64,000 nt of DNA. Source: Pectobacterium zantedeschiae. Its GTDB lineage: Bacteria; Pseudomonadota; Gammaproteobacteria; Enterobacterales; Enterobacteriaceae. Below, one piece after another: positions 27,842 to 38,136 of the stretch. The notes under the pieces are model-generated. The model ran no database searches. It saw only the letters and a program-made list of their open reading frames with translations, and was not told where the DNA came from. Every line of letters starts with the position of its first letter. Positions within the stretch are counted from its first letter, which is position 1. A program made the translations under genes and the position numbers. The DNA lies in the NCBI RefSeq assembly GCF_004137795.1, contig NZ_NWTM01000001.1:1849229-1913228 (forward strand). Reading direction: 5' to 3'.

Positions 27842-28327
27842 TGCCAGTTTCTGAAACAGCGCTGTCAGTTGTGCTTCATCCCTTGCGCCTTGATGCTGAT
27901 CGGTCACCTTACCGTTGGTATCAATGATAAATGACGTTGGCGTGCCGCTGACCTGATAGCGCTCTTTGGTAATGCCCAACTGATCGCGCACCACCGGATA
28001 CGTCACACTGTGATGCGCCAGCATTGAAGTGATATCTACGCCATCAGGATCGGTGTTGACCGCCACGACGACGACCTTATCGCCATACTCCTTGCTCAGC
28101 TTCTCCAGCGTCCCCATTTCGACCATGCAGCCACCGCAGCCCGACGACCAGAAATTCAGGTACACGCTTTTCCCCTGCCAGCGCGACAGATCCACCTGCT
28201 GTCCAGCCAGATCGTAGGCTGCCAGCGCAGGTGCTTGCGCCCCGACGCTAACCTGCTCTTCCTTGCAGCCGCCCAGCACGACTACGCCTAGCAGGCAAAG
28301 TGCGGTAATACCGTTACGCCATTTCAT
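27830..28327 (-). CDS. TlpA-like thioredoxin-fold lipoprotein of the FetMP operon
   Basis: A 165-residue periplasmic redoxin. The N-terminal lipobox LGGC puts the lipidated cysteine at residue 21. The redox site is CGGC at residues 64-67 within NFWSSGCGGCMVEM, followed by the cis-proline GTPTSFIID. Its start overlaps the end of the ATPase gene by 14 bases, so it is the last gene of the iron operon. The Campylobacter p19 operon also ends in thioredoxin-like genes, which suggests a redox role in iron uptake or disulfide care of its partners. Confidence 0.88.
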   Translation of the reverse strand: MKWRNGITALCLLGVVVLGGCKEEQVSVGAQAPALAAYDLAGQQVDLSRWQGKSVYLNFWSSGCGGCMVEMGTLEKLSKEYGDKVVVVAVNTDPDGVDITSMLAHHSVTYPVVRDQLGITKERYQVSGTPTSFIIDTNGKVTDQHQGARDEAQLTALFQKLASRT

Positions 28328-29030
28328 GATGATTGACCTCTTCACCGAAATACTTACCATGTTGCAGGCGGATAATGCGGTCAGCAAACCGCCCCAACTC
28401 AGGATTGTGCGTCACCATGACAATGGTACGCCCCTGCCGATGCAGATCTTTCAGCAGATCCAGCACTCGCTGTTCGTTCTCTTCATCCAGATTTCCCGTC
28501 GGTTCATCAGCGAAAATCACGGGAGGCTCATTCACCAGTGCGCGGGCGATACAGACGCGCTGCTGTTCGCCGCCAGAAAGCTGGCTCGGCAAGTGATCCA
28601 TACGATGCGCCAGCCCAACCTGCTCAAGAACGCGCTGCGCTGCTGCTTCATCCACCACGCTGTGGTAATGCTGCGCCAGCATCACGTTTTCCAGCGCGGT
28701 CAAAAACGGAATCAGGTGAAACTGCTGGAATACCAGCCCAATCTTATCGGCACGAAACTGACGCCGCCCTTCCTCGTCGAGCGCAGCCGCATCGACGCCA
28801 TCCAGTAGCACCTGACCTTCGCTCACCGTATCCAGACAGGTAAGGATGTTCATCAGCGTCGTTTTACCGGAACCGGACGCGCCCATAATGGCGACAAACT
28901 CGCCGCGTGCGATGCGAATATTGATATCTTCCAGCGCGGTAACCTGACCAAAGCGTTTGTAGAGCTGGCGAGTTTCAATCACCGCCTCCGCTGCCTTATC
29001 CATTTCCTGCGCATTTACCTCTACAGACAT
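28314..29030 (-). CDS. MacB/LolD-type ABC ATPase of the FetMP operon
   Basis: A 238-residue ATPase with Walker [10 protein letters not shown], signature LSGGEQQR and Walker [37 protein letters not shown] is typical of the MacB/LolD/FtsE group that pairs with FtsX-like permeases. The two permeases directly upstream are of that type. It corresponds in order to the ATPase of the Campylobacter p19 operon. Confidence 0.88.
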   Translation of the reverse strand: MSVEVNAQEMDKAAEAVIETRQLYKRFGQVTALEDINIRIARGEFVAIMGASGSGKTTLMNILTCLDTVSEGQVLLDGVDAAALDEEGRRQFRADKIGLVFQQFHLIPFLTALENVMLAQHYHSVVDEAAAQRVLEQVGLAHRMDHLPSQLSGGEQQRVCIARALVNEPPVIFADEPTGNLDEENEQRVLDLLKDLHRQGRTIVMVTHNPELGRFADRIIRLQHGKYFGEEVNHHEMA

Positions 29031-29034
29031 CGCA

Positions 29035-30156
29035 CTACTCTCCTTTCAAAACTTTGGCCGGTTCGACATAAATCGCCCGCCGGGTAGGAACCACTGCCGC
29101 AACCGCCGCAACCAGCAGAGACAACCCCAATGTGAGCGGGAACACAGGCAAACGCAGTGAAATGGTCGCGTTGAATACCGCCATCCCCAACACCTGTGCC
29201 AACAGATAACCCAGCAGCGAACCACATACCACGGCCGCCAACGCGATAATGCCGGTTTCTGCCAGCATTTGCCGGATGATGTCTCGTCCACTCGCGCCCA
29301 GTGCTTTTTGTAGTGCAAACTCGCGTGCGCGTTCACCGACAATCGCCATCAGCGTGGTATTCACACACAGTGAAGACAAGACGAGGATCACCGCCGAGAC
29401 CAGCCCCATCAGTCCTTTGATTTTATTCAGAACCTGACCTTCCGACGCCGACACTTTCAGAATCGGGCGGATCTCCAACTGCGGATACTGCTGCTGGAGT
29501 TGGGCCGCAAAACGATCGACCTGCCCCAGATCGTTACTGACACTCAGCAGGGCATTACTGATCGCGCCTTCTTTATCCAACCACTTTTGCGCCAGATCCA
29601 GATTCACGATCAGCATGTTGTCCGTCGCATCGCCGGATTCCACAATGCCTTTAATCTGCAAGCGCTGCTTCTCACCGTCGTCCACCAACGTAATACTGTC
29701 ACCGACTTTAACGTTCAACCGCTCCGCCAGCTTCACCCCGATCATGGCATTACGATCGTCGAAGCTGACGCCAATCCAGTTGCCTGTGACCTGCCAGTAC
29801 GGTGCCAGTTGGCGCAGCGATTCGAACCACACGCCCATCAGCACCACTTTCTCAAGTTCCGTACGCGCCATACCATACAGATAAGGGCTGGAGGCATTGA
29901 TTAATCCAGAAGGTGCATTGTCGAGAATCGGCTGAAATGTACTTTGTGGAATGGTGTTGCCACGCGCCGGGCCAATGTAAAAATTCGCACCAAAGGTACG
30001 CAGTTCCTGACTCATCTTGGCGTTGATATCGAAATAGACGGCGGACATCGCGGTAACAATCGCCGCTCCGACCGTCAGTGCAGCAAACACCACGCTGACG
30101 CGCTGCATACGGAGTCGCAGCGCACGGAACACCAAACGCCAGAACATGCTGTTCAT
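29035..30156 (-). CDS. FtsX-like ABC permease, second of the pair
   Basis: A permease of about 373 residues with one N-terminal helix, a large periplasmic domain (about residues 50-240) and three C-terminal helices (ILVLSSLCVNTTLMAIVGERAR, then ALQKALGASGRDI), the MacB/FtsX arrangement. It is paralogous to the next gene; both open M(F/L)WRL and share DINAKMSQELRTFGAN-like text. MFWRL at 30147 is an alternative start. Confidence 0.86.
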   Translation of the reverse strand: MNSMFWRLVFRALRLRMQRVSVVFAALTVGAAIVTAMSAVYFDINAKMSQELRTFGANFYIGPARGNTIPQSTFQPILDNAPSGLINASSPYLYGMARTELEKVVLMGVWFESLRQLAPYWQVTGNWIGVSFDDRNAMIGVKLAERLNVKVGDSITLVDDGEKQRLQIKGIVESGDATDNMLIVNLDLAQKWLDKEGAISNALLSVSNDLGQVDRFAAQLQQQYPQLEIRPILKVSASEGQVLNKIKGLMGLVSAVILVLSSLCVNTTLMAIVGERAREFALQKALGASGRDIIRQMLAETGIIALAAVVCGSLLGYLLAQVLGMAVFNATISLRLPVFPLTLGLSLLVAAVAAVVPTRRAIYVEPAKVLKGE

Positions 30157-30163
30157 CCAGCTA

Positions 30164-31453
30164 TTAGCGCCCATACAGCACCTCCACCGGATACAGTTTG
30201 GCAATCCGGCGCGCCGGGAACCACGTTCCGATGATGGCGATCAGCATTGAGATCACCAATACGCAGGGAATGACGATCCACGCGAAGCTTAACGGTACGC
30301 CAAACAGCATCAGGCCAATCGCTTTCGCCAGCCCCCAGCCTGCGACACAGCCCGCGATACCGCCTGCCAAGCCGCTCAATGCCGCTTCCAGATAAAACAG
30401 CAGCATGATTTGCCACTGACGAGCACCCAGTGCTTTCATCAGCCCGATTTCTTTGGCGCGTTCCATGATGGTGCTGGTCATCAGCGAGGCGATCCCCATC
30501 GCAGAAGCCACCAGCGCCGCAAAGGTCACCACCGCCAATAGCAGTTGGATCTTGTCGATCACCACACCTTCCGAGGCTGCCACCTGCCAGATAGGACGCA
30601 CGACCGAACCAGAAATCGCCTCTTCTAATTGGTGTGCAATCGAAGACACATACGCCGTGCAGTACCAGAGGTCATATTCTTCGGCGTTGAGCGCTTCCAG
30701 ATTTTCACGCGCCCGCCGCGATAGTTCATTTTCCGGCACGGTGAGCGCAGACACGCGAATGGCCTGGATTTTACCCGCCAGTCCCAGCAGCGATTGCACC
30801 GTTGCCAGCGGCATCACCAGTCTGCTTTCTTCATCACCGCCGCTGCTAAGAATGCCGCTAATTTCTACCGTCGCATCCCCTTTCGAGCCGTGCAGTGCGA
30901 GTTTATCCCCCACTTTCCAGCCCGTTTGCGTCGCCAGCTGTTTTCCCACCAGCGCTTGCGCCACATTTTCCGCTGTTACCGGCTCCTGCGGCCACTGCCC
31001 AGCAACCTGCCAGTAAGGGCTAACTGTCATTTGCCCGGTGCGATAGTCTTCTTCATCCGGCACTGCGACAGGCTGAGAAAAGAAGGTGCCCAATACGGCA
31101 ACCGGCTGACCATTGATCTCGACATCACCGCTTAACAGCGGCGCGAAACCGACAATATTATTGCGCCAGAAGATATCTTTGATGTTCGGCAGCTCGGCTT
31201 CATCAAGAAAATCCTGCCCTTCCAGCGGATTACTGCGCTCGCCAAACAGTGCGGGTAGCGCAGCCTGACCAGCGGGTTCAATCAAAATATTCGCGCCGTA
31301 GGACTTCAGCTCACGCGCCATCTTGTCACCAATATCGATGGACACCGCCAGCAATGCAGAGATCAATCCCGCCGCCAAAAATACGGTCAACACCGCCAGC
31401 GATTTGCGCCGAATATTCCTGCGCCAGGACTGGCGTAACAGTCGCCACAGCAT
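30164..31453 (-). CDS. FtsX-like ABC permease, first of the pair
   Basis: A 429-residue permease with the same layout as its neighbour: N-terminal helix (MLWRLLRQSWRRNIRRKSLA), a periplasmic domain with DIGDKMARELKSYGANILIEP, and three C-terminal helices with the EIGLMKALGARQWQI coupling motif. It begins two bases after the DUF2318 gene ends. The pair is the membrane part of the transporter whose ATPase is at 28314. Confidence 0.87.
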   Translation of the reverse strand: MLWRLLRQSWRRNIRRKSLAVLTVFLAAGLISALLAVSIDIGDKMARELKSYGANILIEPAGQAALPALFGERSNPLEGQDFLDEAELPNIKDIFWRNNIVGFAPLLSGDVEINGQPVAVLGTFFSQPVAVPDEEDYRTGQMTVSPYWQVAGQWPQEPVTAENVAQALVGKQLATQTGWKVGDKLALHGSKGDATVEISGILSSGGDEESRLVMPLATVQSLLGLAGKIQAIRVSALTVPENELSRRARENLEALNAEEYDLWYCTAYVSSIAHQLEEAISGSVVRPIWQVAASEGVVIDKIQLLLAVVTFAALVASAMGIASLMTSTIMERAKEIGLMKALGARQWQIMLLFYLEAALSGLAGGIAGCVAGWGLAKAIGLMLFGVPLSFAWIVIPCVLVISMLIAIIGTWFPARRIAKLYPVEVLYGR

Positions 31454-31455
31454 GA

Positions 31456-32853
31456 TTATTCCTCCTCCGCCTGTTCACCAGCCGCCGCTTTGGTCGTGGC
31501 AAATTTCGCGGGACTTTCGCGGAAGCGGTTATAGTTCGCTTCCGACGAGAAGAAGTACGTTTTACCGCCGTAGCGATATTTATGCTCTGCGTTCACGTTG
31601 GTCAGCTTCGAACCATCAACCGGATCGATCACTTCCATCGACACCACCGTCGAGAAGTAGTTAGTGCCAGCCGCCAGCGAGGCTCGTCCAATCACCAGTT
31701 CATTATCGTCGTTGCTCCACCCTTCAATCGGCACCGGATTACAGCCACCCGCTTTCCCGATAGAAGGAATGAAAATATGCACACCGCAGGCGACACAAAT
31801 CACCTGATTGCCTTCCATCACGTAGCCCTGATCGCCGCACAGCAAGCAGGCATCAAATACCACGCCCAGACGCAGGCGATCGGGATAGCGGTTAATGATG
31901 AAAAAGCGCACGGCCTTGCCATCATCGGCAATCCAGACGAAGCGGTGCAGTTTTCCATCGCGCACCTGCTCAATAGGAATATGTACTTTGCCATCGGCCG
32001 CCAGCGTTACAGGCTGGGCTTCCGACAGACGAGGCGGCTGCGACGCGACCTTGTCCCAATAGAGCTGAGCGAAGACGACAACCAGTAGCGCCGCTGCCGT
32101 CGCCAGCAACGTACGGCGCAGATTACGATAGCCTGCCGTCGCTTTACGTTTTTCAATCGCCTCATGCGCGGCCAGCACCTGGCGGCGTGCATACAGCAGA
32201 GGCCAGACCAAACTGGCGGCTAAAACCGCCATGACTAGCGCACTGAGGTAATTCAATAAATACGCGCTATTGGTGACGTGAGCCACGTAACTCAGGCGCG
32301 GCTTGGTTAGCCCCAGCACCTGTAATTTCATCAGTAGCAGCAGTAGATTACCGCTTATCGGCAACAGCAGAAGTGCGACCAGCAAGACTAGCAGCGGCCA
32401 ACGCAGTAAACGAATGCGGTGCACAATCATGCCGCACAGCGCGGCACAAAATACCAGCCAGCCAAATGCCAGCACCACGGCGCTGAAATTCAGCAGCAGA
32501 TCGGTATTCACCACGTGTGTGGTCGTCAACGCAGTCAGATTGGGATCGCTGCCCCAATGCACCGCCGCACCACCGACTAACAGCGACTGCCACAGATAGC
32601 CAAAGCGCGGATGGGAAAAACACTGACAGGCAAGAAACAGAATCAAGGCAAGCGCTTGAAGTGCTGTAAACCCAAGCAGAAACGTTTGCCCGTTAGGAAA
32701 ATGAACGCCAATAAACGTACCGGCACACAGCGCCAGCAGCGTGATCCAGCCCAGCGGCCTGATCGTCGGCGTAGAACGATGGCTCCAGTTCAGCCCTAGC
32801 AATAGTGCAATCGGCAGGAAGGATTGAAGTGTCGTGATAAAGAAATAACTCAT
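31456..32853 (-). CDS. DUF2318 Fe-S-type membrane protein of the FetMP operon
   Basis: A 465-residue inner-membrane protein. The first 230 residues hold about seven hydrophobic segments, and a further helix lies near 245-265. The periplasmic C-terminal domain has a cysteine pattern, CLLCGDQGY and CVACGVHIF with a later GGCNP, the signature of the DUF2318 family that is often described as Fe-S containing. The end binds a KYRYGGKTYFFSSEANYNRF string like metal-binding YHS-type domains. Members occur in p19/FetMP operons and probably take part in iron transfer or reduction. MSYFF at 32853 is the start; upstream DNA is an ERIC end fragment. Confidence 0.82.
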   Translation of the reverse strand: MSYFFITTLQSFLPIALLLGLNWSHRSTPTIRPLGWITLLALCAGTFIGVHFPNGQTFLLGFTALQALALILFLACQCFSHPRFGYLWQSLLVGGAAVHWGSDPNLTALTTTHVVNTDLLLNFSAVVLAFGWLVFCAALCGMIVHRIRLLRWPLLVLLVALLLLPISGNLLLLLMKLQVLGLTKPRLSYVAHVTNSAYLLNYLSALVMAVLAASLVWPLLYARRQVLAAHEAIEKRKATAGYRNLRRTLLATAAALLVVVFAQLYWDKVASQPPRLSEAQPVTLAADGKVHIPIEQVRDGKLHRFVWIADDGKAVRFFIINRYPDRLRLGVVFDACLLCGDQGYVMEGNQVICVACGVHIFIPSIGKAGGCNPVPIEGWSNDDNELVIGRASLAAGTNYFSTVVSMEVIDPVDGSKLTNVNAEHKYRYGGKTYFFSSEANYNRFRESPAKFATTKAAAGEQAEEE

Positions 32854-32856
32854 ATG

Positions 32857-32897
32857 CTCGTCATACTTCAAGTTGCATGTGCGTTGGCTGCGTTTTG
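32857..32897 (-). repeat. ERIC end fragment
   Basis: CGTCATACTTCAAGTTGC followed by ATGTGCGTTGGCTGCGTT is the right terminus of ERIC on the minus strand. The remainder does not match, so only one end is left. It abuts the start codon of the DUF2318 gene and therefore forms its leader. Confidence 0.75.
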
Positions 32898-33029
32898 CAG
32901 GCGCGTCAGTTGGGCGTGATGTTTGGTGGCATCAGCACGCTGACCGAAAAATCTACACCTCTGTGAGCACAACGATGTACTCACAAAGGCGTGAACATGG
33001 CCGCGACAGCGCATCGCGGACAGAGGACC

Positions 33030-33572
33030 TTACTCTATGCCGACATATTTGAAATCAAAGCTGACATCAAACGGTTTCCACCAGCGACCAACGCCTGTTT
33101 CACCATCGGTGTGACGGTGCATACCCGCTTTTGATGGCGGATCGATGTGGTAAGTCACTTTATAGTTGCCCACGCCCATCATTTTGATGTTCGCGCCATA
33201 GTGTGGGCCATCGCTGGCAACCATTGGCATAAAGGTTCCTTCCTGCTTGGCACCGGTATCGGTGTTGGTAAGGGTGTAAGCAATTGTCAGGAACGGCATC
33301 CATTCACCGGCACCGAAACCGTTCTTGTTGCCTTCAGCCGCGTGAATATCCGCTTCCAGATGGATATCTGCTTTAGCCGCAGGCAGCCCCATGCCACGTG
33401 GTTCCATATCGATAGGTTGCAGATAAACAGCTGCAATTTCCATTTCGTTCAGGGAAACAGGCTCACCCGCTGGATATTCTTTAAACGCCAATGCAGCAGG
33501 CGCGGTGAAAATACCAGCAATAACGGCACCTGCAATCAGACTTTTTTGCATATTCATCAAACCCATCCTCAT
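33030..33572 (-). CDS. fetP: Periplasmic P19-like iron-transport protein FetP
   Basis: A 180-residue periplasmic protein with a signal peptide ending PAALAF. The family binds copper and iron and works with the FTR1-type permease FetM. Metal-site motifs are visible: PIDMEPRGMGL, KADIHLEADIHA, SDGPHYGANI and HIDPPSKAGMHRHTDGETGVGRWW. The start at 33572 has GAGGGGAG at proper spacing. It lies about 110 bases after fetM. Confidence 0.92.
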   Translation of the reverse strand: MRMGLMNMQKSLIAGAVIAGIFTAPAALAFKEYPAGEPVSLNEMEIAAVYLQPIDMEPRGMGLPAAKADIHLEADIHAAEGNKNGFGAGEWMPFLTIAYTLTNTDTGAKQEGTFMPMVASDGPHYGANIKMMGVGNYKVTYHIDPPSKAGMHRHTDGETGVGRWWKPFDVSFDFKYVGIE

Positions 33573-33679
33573 CTCAGTCGTCTCCCCTCACACTTGTGTC
33601 GCTAGGCGATTGGGGTTGTTATGGTTATTTTCTGCTCTTATTGCTTTCAGTATTACATTACCGTCAGATACTCTTTTTA

Positions 33680-35584
33680 TCAGACGGCAGACGCTCTGCG
33701 CCGTATCACCCATAGAGCCAGTAATGCAGCGGCAACCAACACCCCTTGTGGAATCAGCGTTTCCACATAAGGATAAATACCCAGCCAGCTGATTTCCGGC
33801 ACGCTGGTCAGCAATGTCGGCTCAAACAGTTTGCCTTCAATCAGTTCCAACACGCCTTTGCCTGCAAACACAAACGCCATCAGGTACATAAAGCAGCCGG
33901 TAAACATGAAGAACGGCTTAAGCGGTAATTTGACGATGGTGTAACGCATTACAAAGTAAGCGATCAGCAGGATCACACAGCCGATGGCAAACCCAGCCAG
34001 AATGGAGAGGTGCCCTGCCATATTGTTGGCATCCCCCACCAGCGCGTAGTAGAACAACACCGTCTCCGCGCCTTCGCGGTACACGGCCAGAAAGCTGGTT
34101 AACCATAGCCCGATCATGGAACCGCTACTCAGCGAGTGGGACAGCTTGCCTTCCAAATAAGCCTTCCAGTGCCGTGCCTCCACTTTGGATAACAACCAGT
34201 AGCTCATGAAGAACAGCATCACTACGGCAATCAGCATCGTAATGCCTTCCAGCAGTTCACGACTGGCACCGGAATTGGTGAACACAAGTTGGAAAATGAC
34301 AGCGGTAATCACACTGCACAACAGCGCAACGTAAACCGACTGGCGAATCAGCGGCAGTTTGTCCTGCTGATTGTTTTTCACCAGATAGGCCACAATCGCT
34401 GCCACAATCAGTAAGGCTTCTAACCCTTCACGCACAATAATCAGCAGGCTGTATATCAACAGGCTCCAGTGCGTTTCACCGCCGTCGCCCAACATGGTGA
34501 CCGCCTTCGCCAATTCCTGCTGCAACGCATCGGCCTGCCCTTGCAGTTGCTCAACGGGCTGTTTGGCATTCATCAGGCTTACCAGACGAGTGAAATACCC
34601 TTCCAGCGTAGATTTGAACGCCGCATCACGAGAACCAATTTTGTTCTCCATGCCGGTGGCTTCAAACAGATCGAAATAGGTGTCTTGCACCGCCATGATG
34701 GCAGGCTTAACCTGGCCCTGACGATATTGTGCGATCGCGGCGGCAATGGCCCGATTGATATCGTCGGAGACTTTTGCCCAGTTCGCATCTGGCACTGCGC
34801 CGGTATCGGCGTTCGCGACAGGTGTTGCCGTCGCCTGCTGGCTATCGCGCGTTGTCGGCAACCCCGGCAAGGCATCTTCGATATCCTGCAACAGCGTAGT
34901 GACCCGATAGGCAACGTCTGTCAGTTGATCGGGCTGGCTGGCTAACGTAATCAGTGCGGAGAATTGTTGATTAATGGAAGCGGCCTGCTGCGCCGAGCGA
35001 TTCTGTCTGACCGACATTTCCATTTCAGAGTTTTTAAAACCCTGATAGTGCGCCTGCTGCACGCTCTGGCTGGCCTTTTTGTAATCGCCAGCCTGATATT
35101 CAGTCACGGCCAGCGCAAGCTGGTCATCGATGATTTTAAAACTCTGCTGCCAGTACGGTGCGATCTCGGAGTTGTCATAGGCACCGTGCTGCTCCTGCGC
35201 AACCAGCTTGTGACCTTCCGACAGCACCGGCAGAACGGCATCCAGTTCGCCCTTCAGCCATGAGATTTTTGCCTGCACATCGGCCTGTGGTTTCCCTTCG
35301 CCAATCATGCGGCGAATTTCACCGAAGGTCGCTTCTAGCTGATAGCTTTTTTGCGCGGAAATATTGATGCGGATAGGGCCTTCGAGGTTTTCAAATACCT
35401 CAAAATAAGCCATTTGAACTTCCGTGCGGGCGTCATCCGGCTTTTGCTTCTCATAGAGCTGAGCAGTTTTATCCAGCCGGGTTTCGATATCTTGAATGAA
35501 TGAGGCGTAATCGGTCGCGGCAACTGCCACTGAACAGCTAAATAGCCAACACAACAACAGAAGCGTTTTTTGCCAGATAGACAT
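33680..35584 (-). CDS. fetM: FTR1-family iron permease FetM
   Basis: About 634 residues. A signal-like first helix is followed by a periplasmic, mostly helical domain of about 360 residues with internal repeats (TEVQMAYFEVFENLEGP and AIMAVQDTYFDLFEATGME). A seven-helix FTR1 permease domain follows. Both iron-binding REXXE motifs are intact: REGLE in LIIVREGLEALLIV and REGAE in AVYREGAETVLFYYAL. The start is uncertain: ATG at 35584 or GTG at 35602, neither with a clear ribosome site. It heads a seven-gene operon and has a Fur box just upstream. Confidence 0.92.
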   Translation of the reverse strand: MSIWQKTLLLLCWLFSCSVAVAATDYASFIQDIETRLDKTAQLYEKQKPDDARTEVQMAYFEVFENLEGPIRINISAQKSYQLEATFGEIRRMIGEGKPQADVQAKISWLKGELDAVLPVLSEGHKLVAQEQHGAYDNSEIAPYWQQSFKIIDDQLALAVTEYQAGDYKKASQSVQQAHYQGFKNSEMEMSVRQNRSAQQAASINQQFSALITLASQPDQLTDVAYRVTTLLQDIEDALPGLPTTRDSQQATATPVANADTGAVPDANWAKVSDDINRAIAAAIAQYRQGQVKPAIMAVQDTYFDLFEATGMENKIGSRDAAFKSTLEGYFTRLVSLMNAKQPVEQLQGQADALQQELAKAVTMLGDGGETHWSLLIYSLLIIVREGLEALLIVAAIVAYLVKNNQQDKLPLIRQSVYVALLCSVITAVIFQLVFTNSGASRELLEGITMLIAVVMLFFMSYWLLSKVEARHWKAYLEGKLSHSLSSGSMIGLWLTSFLAVYREGAETVLFYYALVGDANNMAGHLSILAGFAIGCVILLIAYFVMRYTIVKLPLKPFFMFTGCFMYLMAFVFAGKGVLELIEGKLFEPTLLTSVPEISWLGIYPYVETLIPQGVLVAAALLALWVIRRRASAV

Positions 35585-35606
35585 AAGCGTGTGATGAAGC
35601 ACAAAT

Positions 35607-35625
35607 GATATTTATTCTTATTATC
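35607..35625 (-). promoter_or_regulatory. Fur box upstream of fetM
   Basis: On the minus strand GATAATAAGAATAAATATC matches the Fur consensus at 15 of 19 positions by hand count. It is just ahead of the fetM start, which implies iron repression of the whole operon. Confidence 0.7.
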
Positions 35626-36129
35626 ACTTTGAAGTCGCCATCTGTCTTGATTTACGTCACGAAAACATAAGCAATAAAGGGTTTTATATGTAACTAAAGA
35701 TTTCCAACCTTTGGTTTTGCCAAAAGAACCTCTCCATTTATTAATCCAGCAGAGAAATACCGTTTTTTGATCGCAAAAACGGCAAAATATACCCAATAAA
35801 ACCAAAGCAATAAACATACCATTATTTAAATAAAATCGGCCCAGCGCTAGAGACAGTCGTCTTAAAATAATGTTTCTTTACACTGGCAGAGTCAGATTTA
35901 CAGAGAAAATGCCATTTTCCCCCTGTAATCCAAAGCATTAGGCATATTTATGTTAACGCTTTCTACCACTATCTTTGGCTCATCACTCAACAGCCCTTCA
36001 CACGGTAACCCGACACCAAAGGAACCTGGCAGATTCCTTTCCGCCTTGTTCATTACCAGACTCATTGACGACCTTGTACCCAACCTCGGCATGCGTTCAA
36101 CGTCTATCGCGTGTTCAACTCCATGCGAA
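35626..36129. other. Intergenic region between fetM and chemoreceptor gene
   Basis: About 500 bases between the start of fetM and the end of the chemoreceptor gene. It is AT-rich up to about 35,880. No believable gene is seen; frames crossing it lack family features or overlap fetM or the chemoreceptor. Confidence 0.5.
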
Positions 36130-37809
36130 TCAGAATTTTTCCCATCCCTCACCGTGACGGCCATGCACCGACAATAGCGGTGTGGTGCCCTGTCCGACAG
36201 CGCGGTGAGTCGGAGCGGCAACGGCCGGGCGAGAGAAGGCAGTTTGCAGATCGCTATCCGAGTCCAGATTAAACACGTCCACCACGGCAGACAGTTCGCT
36301 CGTTTGTTCATCGAGACGAGCGGCGGCTTCTGCCGATTGCATCACCAGCGACGCGTTCTGCTGTGTGACGCTATCCATCTCGTGAACAGCCTGGCTAATC
36401 TGCGTAATACCGCGCGTTTGCTCATCCGTTGCTGCCGCAATTTCACCAATCAGATCGTTCACATGCGCAATGGAAGTGATAATTGCCGTCATCGCCTCAC
36501 CGGATTGCTTCACCTGCCCGGCTCCGGTTTCAACCCGTGAAACGGATTCCGCAATCAGCGCCTCGATCTCTTTCGCCGCCTGCGCACTACGCTGCGCCAA
36601 TGTACGAACCTCACCGGCCACCACGGCAAATCCTCGCCCTTGTTCCCCTGCACGCGCCGCCTCAACCGCCGCATTCAGCGCCAGAATATTGGTCTGGAAC
36701 GCAATGCCGTTAATCACCGAGGTGATATCAGAAATTTGCCGGGAGCTGGCACTGATGCCATCCATTGTCGCCATCACATTGGTGCTGATATTTCCGCCTT
36801 TTTGCGCCATATCAGCAGCATCTTTTGCCAGTTGGCGAACCTGATGCACATGATCGGTAGTTTGTCGTACCGTGGAGCTAATCTCTTCCATACTGGCGGC
36901 TGTTTCCTGCAATGCCGCAGCCTGCTGCTCTGTGCGACTAGAGAGATTATCGTTGCCATCTTTAATACTGGATGTGCCGTTATTGATTTCCGTCGTGCTC
37001 TGCCGGATGACGGTCACCGTATCACGCAGACTTTTCTGCAACTTCTTGATATCGGGAATCAGTCGCCCTGCACAGTTCTTGCCGAACTCGGCCAGTTCAC
37101 AGCCTAAACGACCTGCTGTCAGCTGCGACAGGTGCGATTTAAGTACGGCAATCGGTATCACCAGATAATTTCTCAGATAATACTCTGTGAAAATCAGCAC
37201 AATAATCCCAATCAACATAACCACAATAAGCGCATTACGGTTTTTATCATTATGTTCATTCACCGTTGGAATTAATGACGAGGCGGTAATGCCATCCGAA
37301 TAACGTTTAATATCGTCGCCAAATGTCAGACTGATGGGAGGGTAAACGGATCGGAAAATTTGCCGGAATGCTTCAGGATCGTTGCGTTGCAATGCTGAAT
37401 TCATCGGATCGATAGAAGAAGAGATCAGCGTGTTCCAGGTATTTTTTACTGCATCAACCGTTGCCTGATTGACACCAACATGCTCCGCTGTCTGGAATTT
37501 CTCTAGCGAATCCTTGGTATTTTTTATCGCTACCTGTGCCATTTCCAAGGTCTGCCTGGCGTTTTCTGGCTCGTTACGCTGTAAATAATCCATGGTTCTT
37601 TCCATACGCGTTACGGCCCGAAAATATTGATCGGCTCCATAAACCAGATGGGAATACGTTTTGCGCTGAGTCTCACTTTTATCAAGCAAATTGGTGACCT
37701 GATAAAGCGAGTAAAGACTAAATCCGGATGCCACTCCCCATGCCACTAATAGGGAAGCCACGATGACCAGCACCATCATTTTTATGCTGACATTTTTTAG
37801 AAATTCCAT
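36130..37809 (-). CDS. Methyl-accepting chemotaxis protein
   Basis: A 559-residue chemoreceptor. It has an N-terminal helix ([19 protein letters not shown]), a periplasmic four-helix-bundle sensor of about 150 residues, a second helix near 195-215 ([20 protein letters not shown]), a HAMP region and a long cytoplasmic coiled coil. The conserved hairpin tip reads [20 protein letters not shown] and [18 protein letters not shown]. The C-terminus ends WEKF, resembling the pentapeptide that tethers CheR and CheB. The start MEFLKN at 37809 precedes the first helix directly; a longer frame only adds an unlikely charged leader. The ligand is unknown. Confidence 0.93.
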   Translation of the reverse strand: MEFLKNVSIKMMVLVIVASLLVAWGVASGFSLYSLYQVTNLLDKSETQRKTYSHLVYGADQYFRAVTRMERTMDYLQRNEPENARQTLEMAQVAIKNTKDSLEKFQTAEHVGVNQATVDAVKNTWNTLISSSIDPMNSALQRNDPEAFRQIFRSVYPPISLTFGDDIKRYSDGITASSLIPTVNEHNDKNRNALIVVMLIGIIVLIFTEYYLRNYLVIPIAVLKSHLSQLTAGRLGCELAEFGKNCAGRLIPDIKKLQKSLRDTVTVIRQSTTEINNGTSSIKDGNDNLSSRTEQQAAALQETAASMEEISSTVRQTTDHVHQVRQLAKDAADMAQKGGNISTNVMATMDGISASSRQISDITSVINGIAFQTNILALNAAVEAARAGEQGRGFAVVAGEVRTLAQRSAQAAKEIEALIAESVSRVETGAGQVKQSGEAMTAIITSIAHVNDLIGEIAAATDEQTRGITQISQAVHEMDSVTQQNASLVMQSAEAAARLDEQTSELSAVVDVFNLDSDSDLQTAFSRPAVAAPTHRAVGQGTTPLLSVHGRHGEGWEKF

Positions 37810-38136
37810 AATGCACTCCGCGACGTTAACAAATATTTCCCGCCTGCCCACGCGGTCAGGAAAGTATTTACTTTTTTTGCTCATGACGGTGCCGCCCGTC
37901 ATATCGCGCCCTTTATCCCGCGCGATCTAACAGACGTTCTGGAATTCCCTGATCATCACCCATTGGATGGAAAGTTATGCCTAAAAAATTAACGAATAGA
38001 ATGCGTTATCTTCCCTGGGGTGCCAGTCCTCGTTGTTTTAAACGGCCAACAGGCATAAATACATCAGCCTAGTCGGTGGCACATAAATGAGTATCGTCAA
38101 AAACAGTATAGGCATTAACGGGTAAAGAGGATGTAT
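37810..38136. other. Divergent intergenic region, chemoreceptor and fdhF
   Basis: About 330 bases with promoters for the chemoreceptor on one side and the fdhF transcript on the other. I see no clear FNR or sigma-54 site that I would defend. Confidence 0.4.

Noticed and set aside
28263-28808. A 181-codon plus-strand frame opposite the ABC ATPase
   Set aside because: It is a shadow of the conserved ATPase on the other strand.
35335-35817. A 160-codon minus-strand frame overlapping the start of fetM
   Set aside because: It reads fetM out of phase, crosses the Fur box and has erratic composition.
35898-36311. A 137-codon minus-strand frame at the end of the chemoreceptor gene
   Set aside because: It overlaps the chemoreceptor C-terminus in another frame and shows no recognisable protein.
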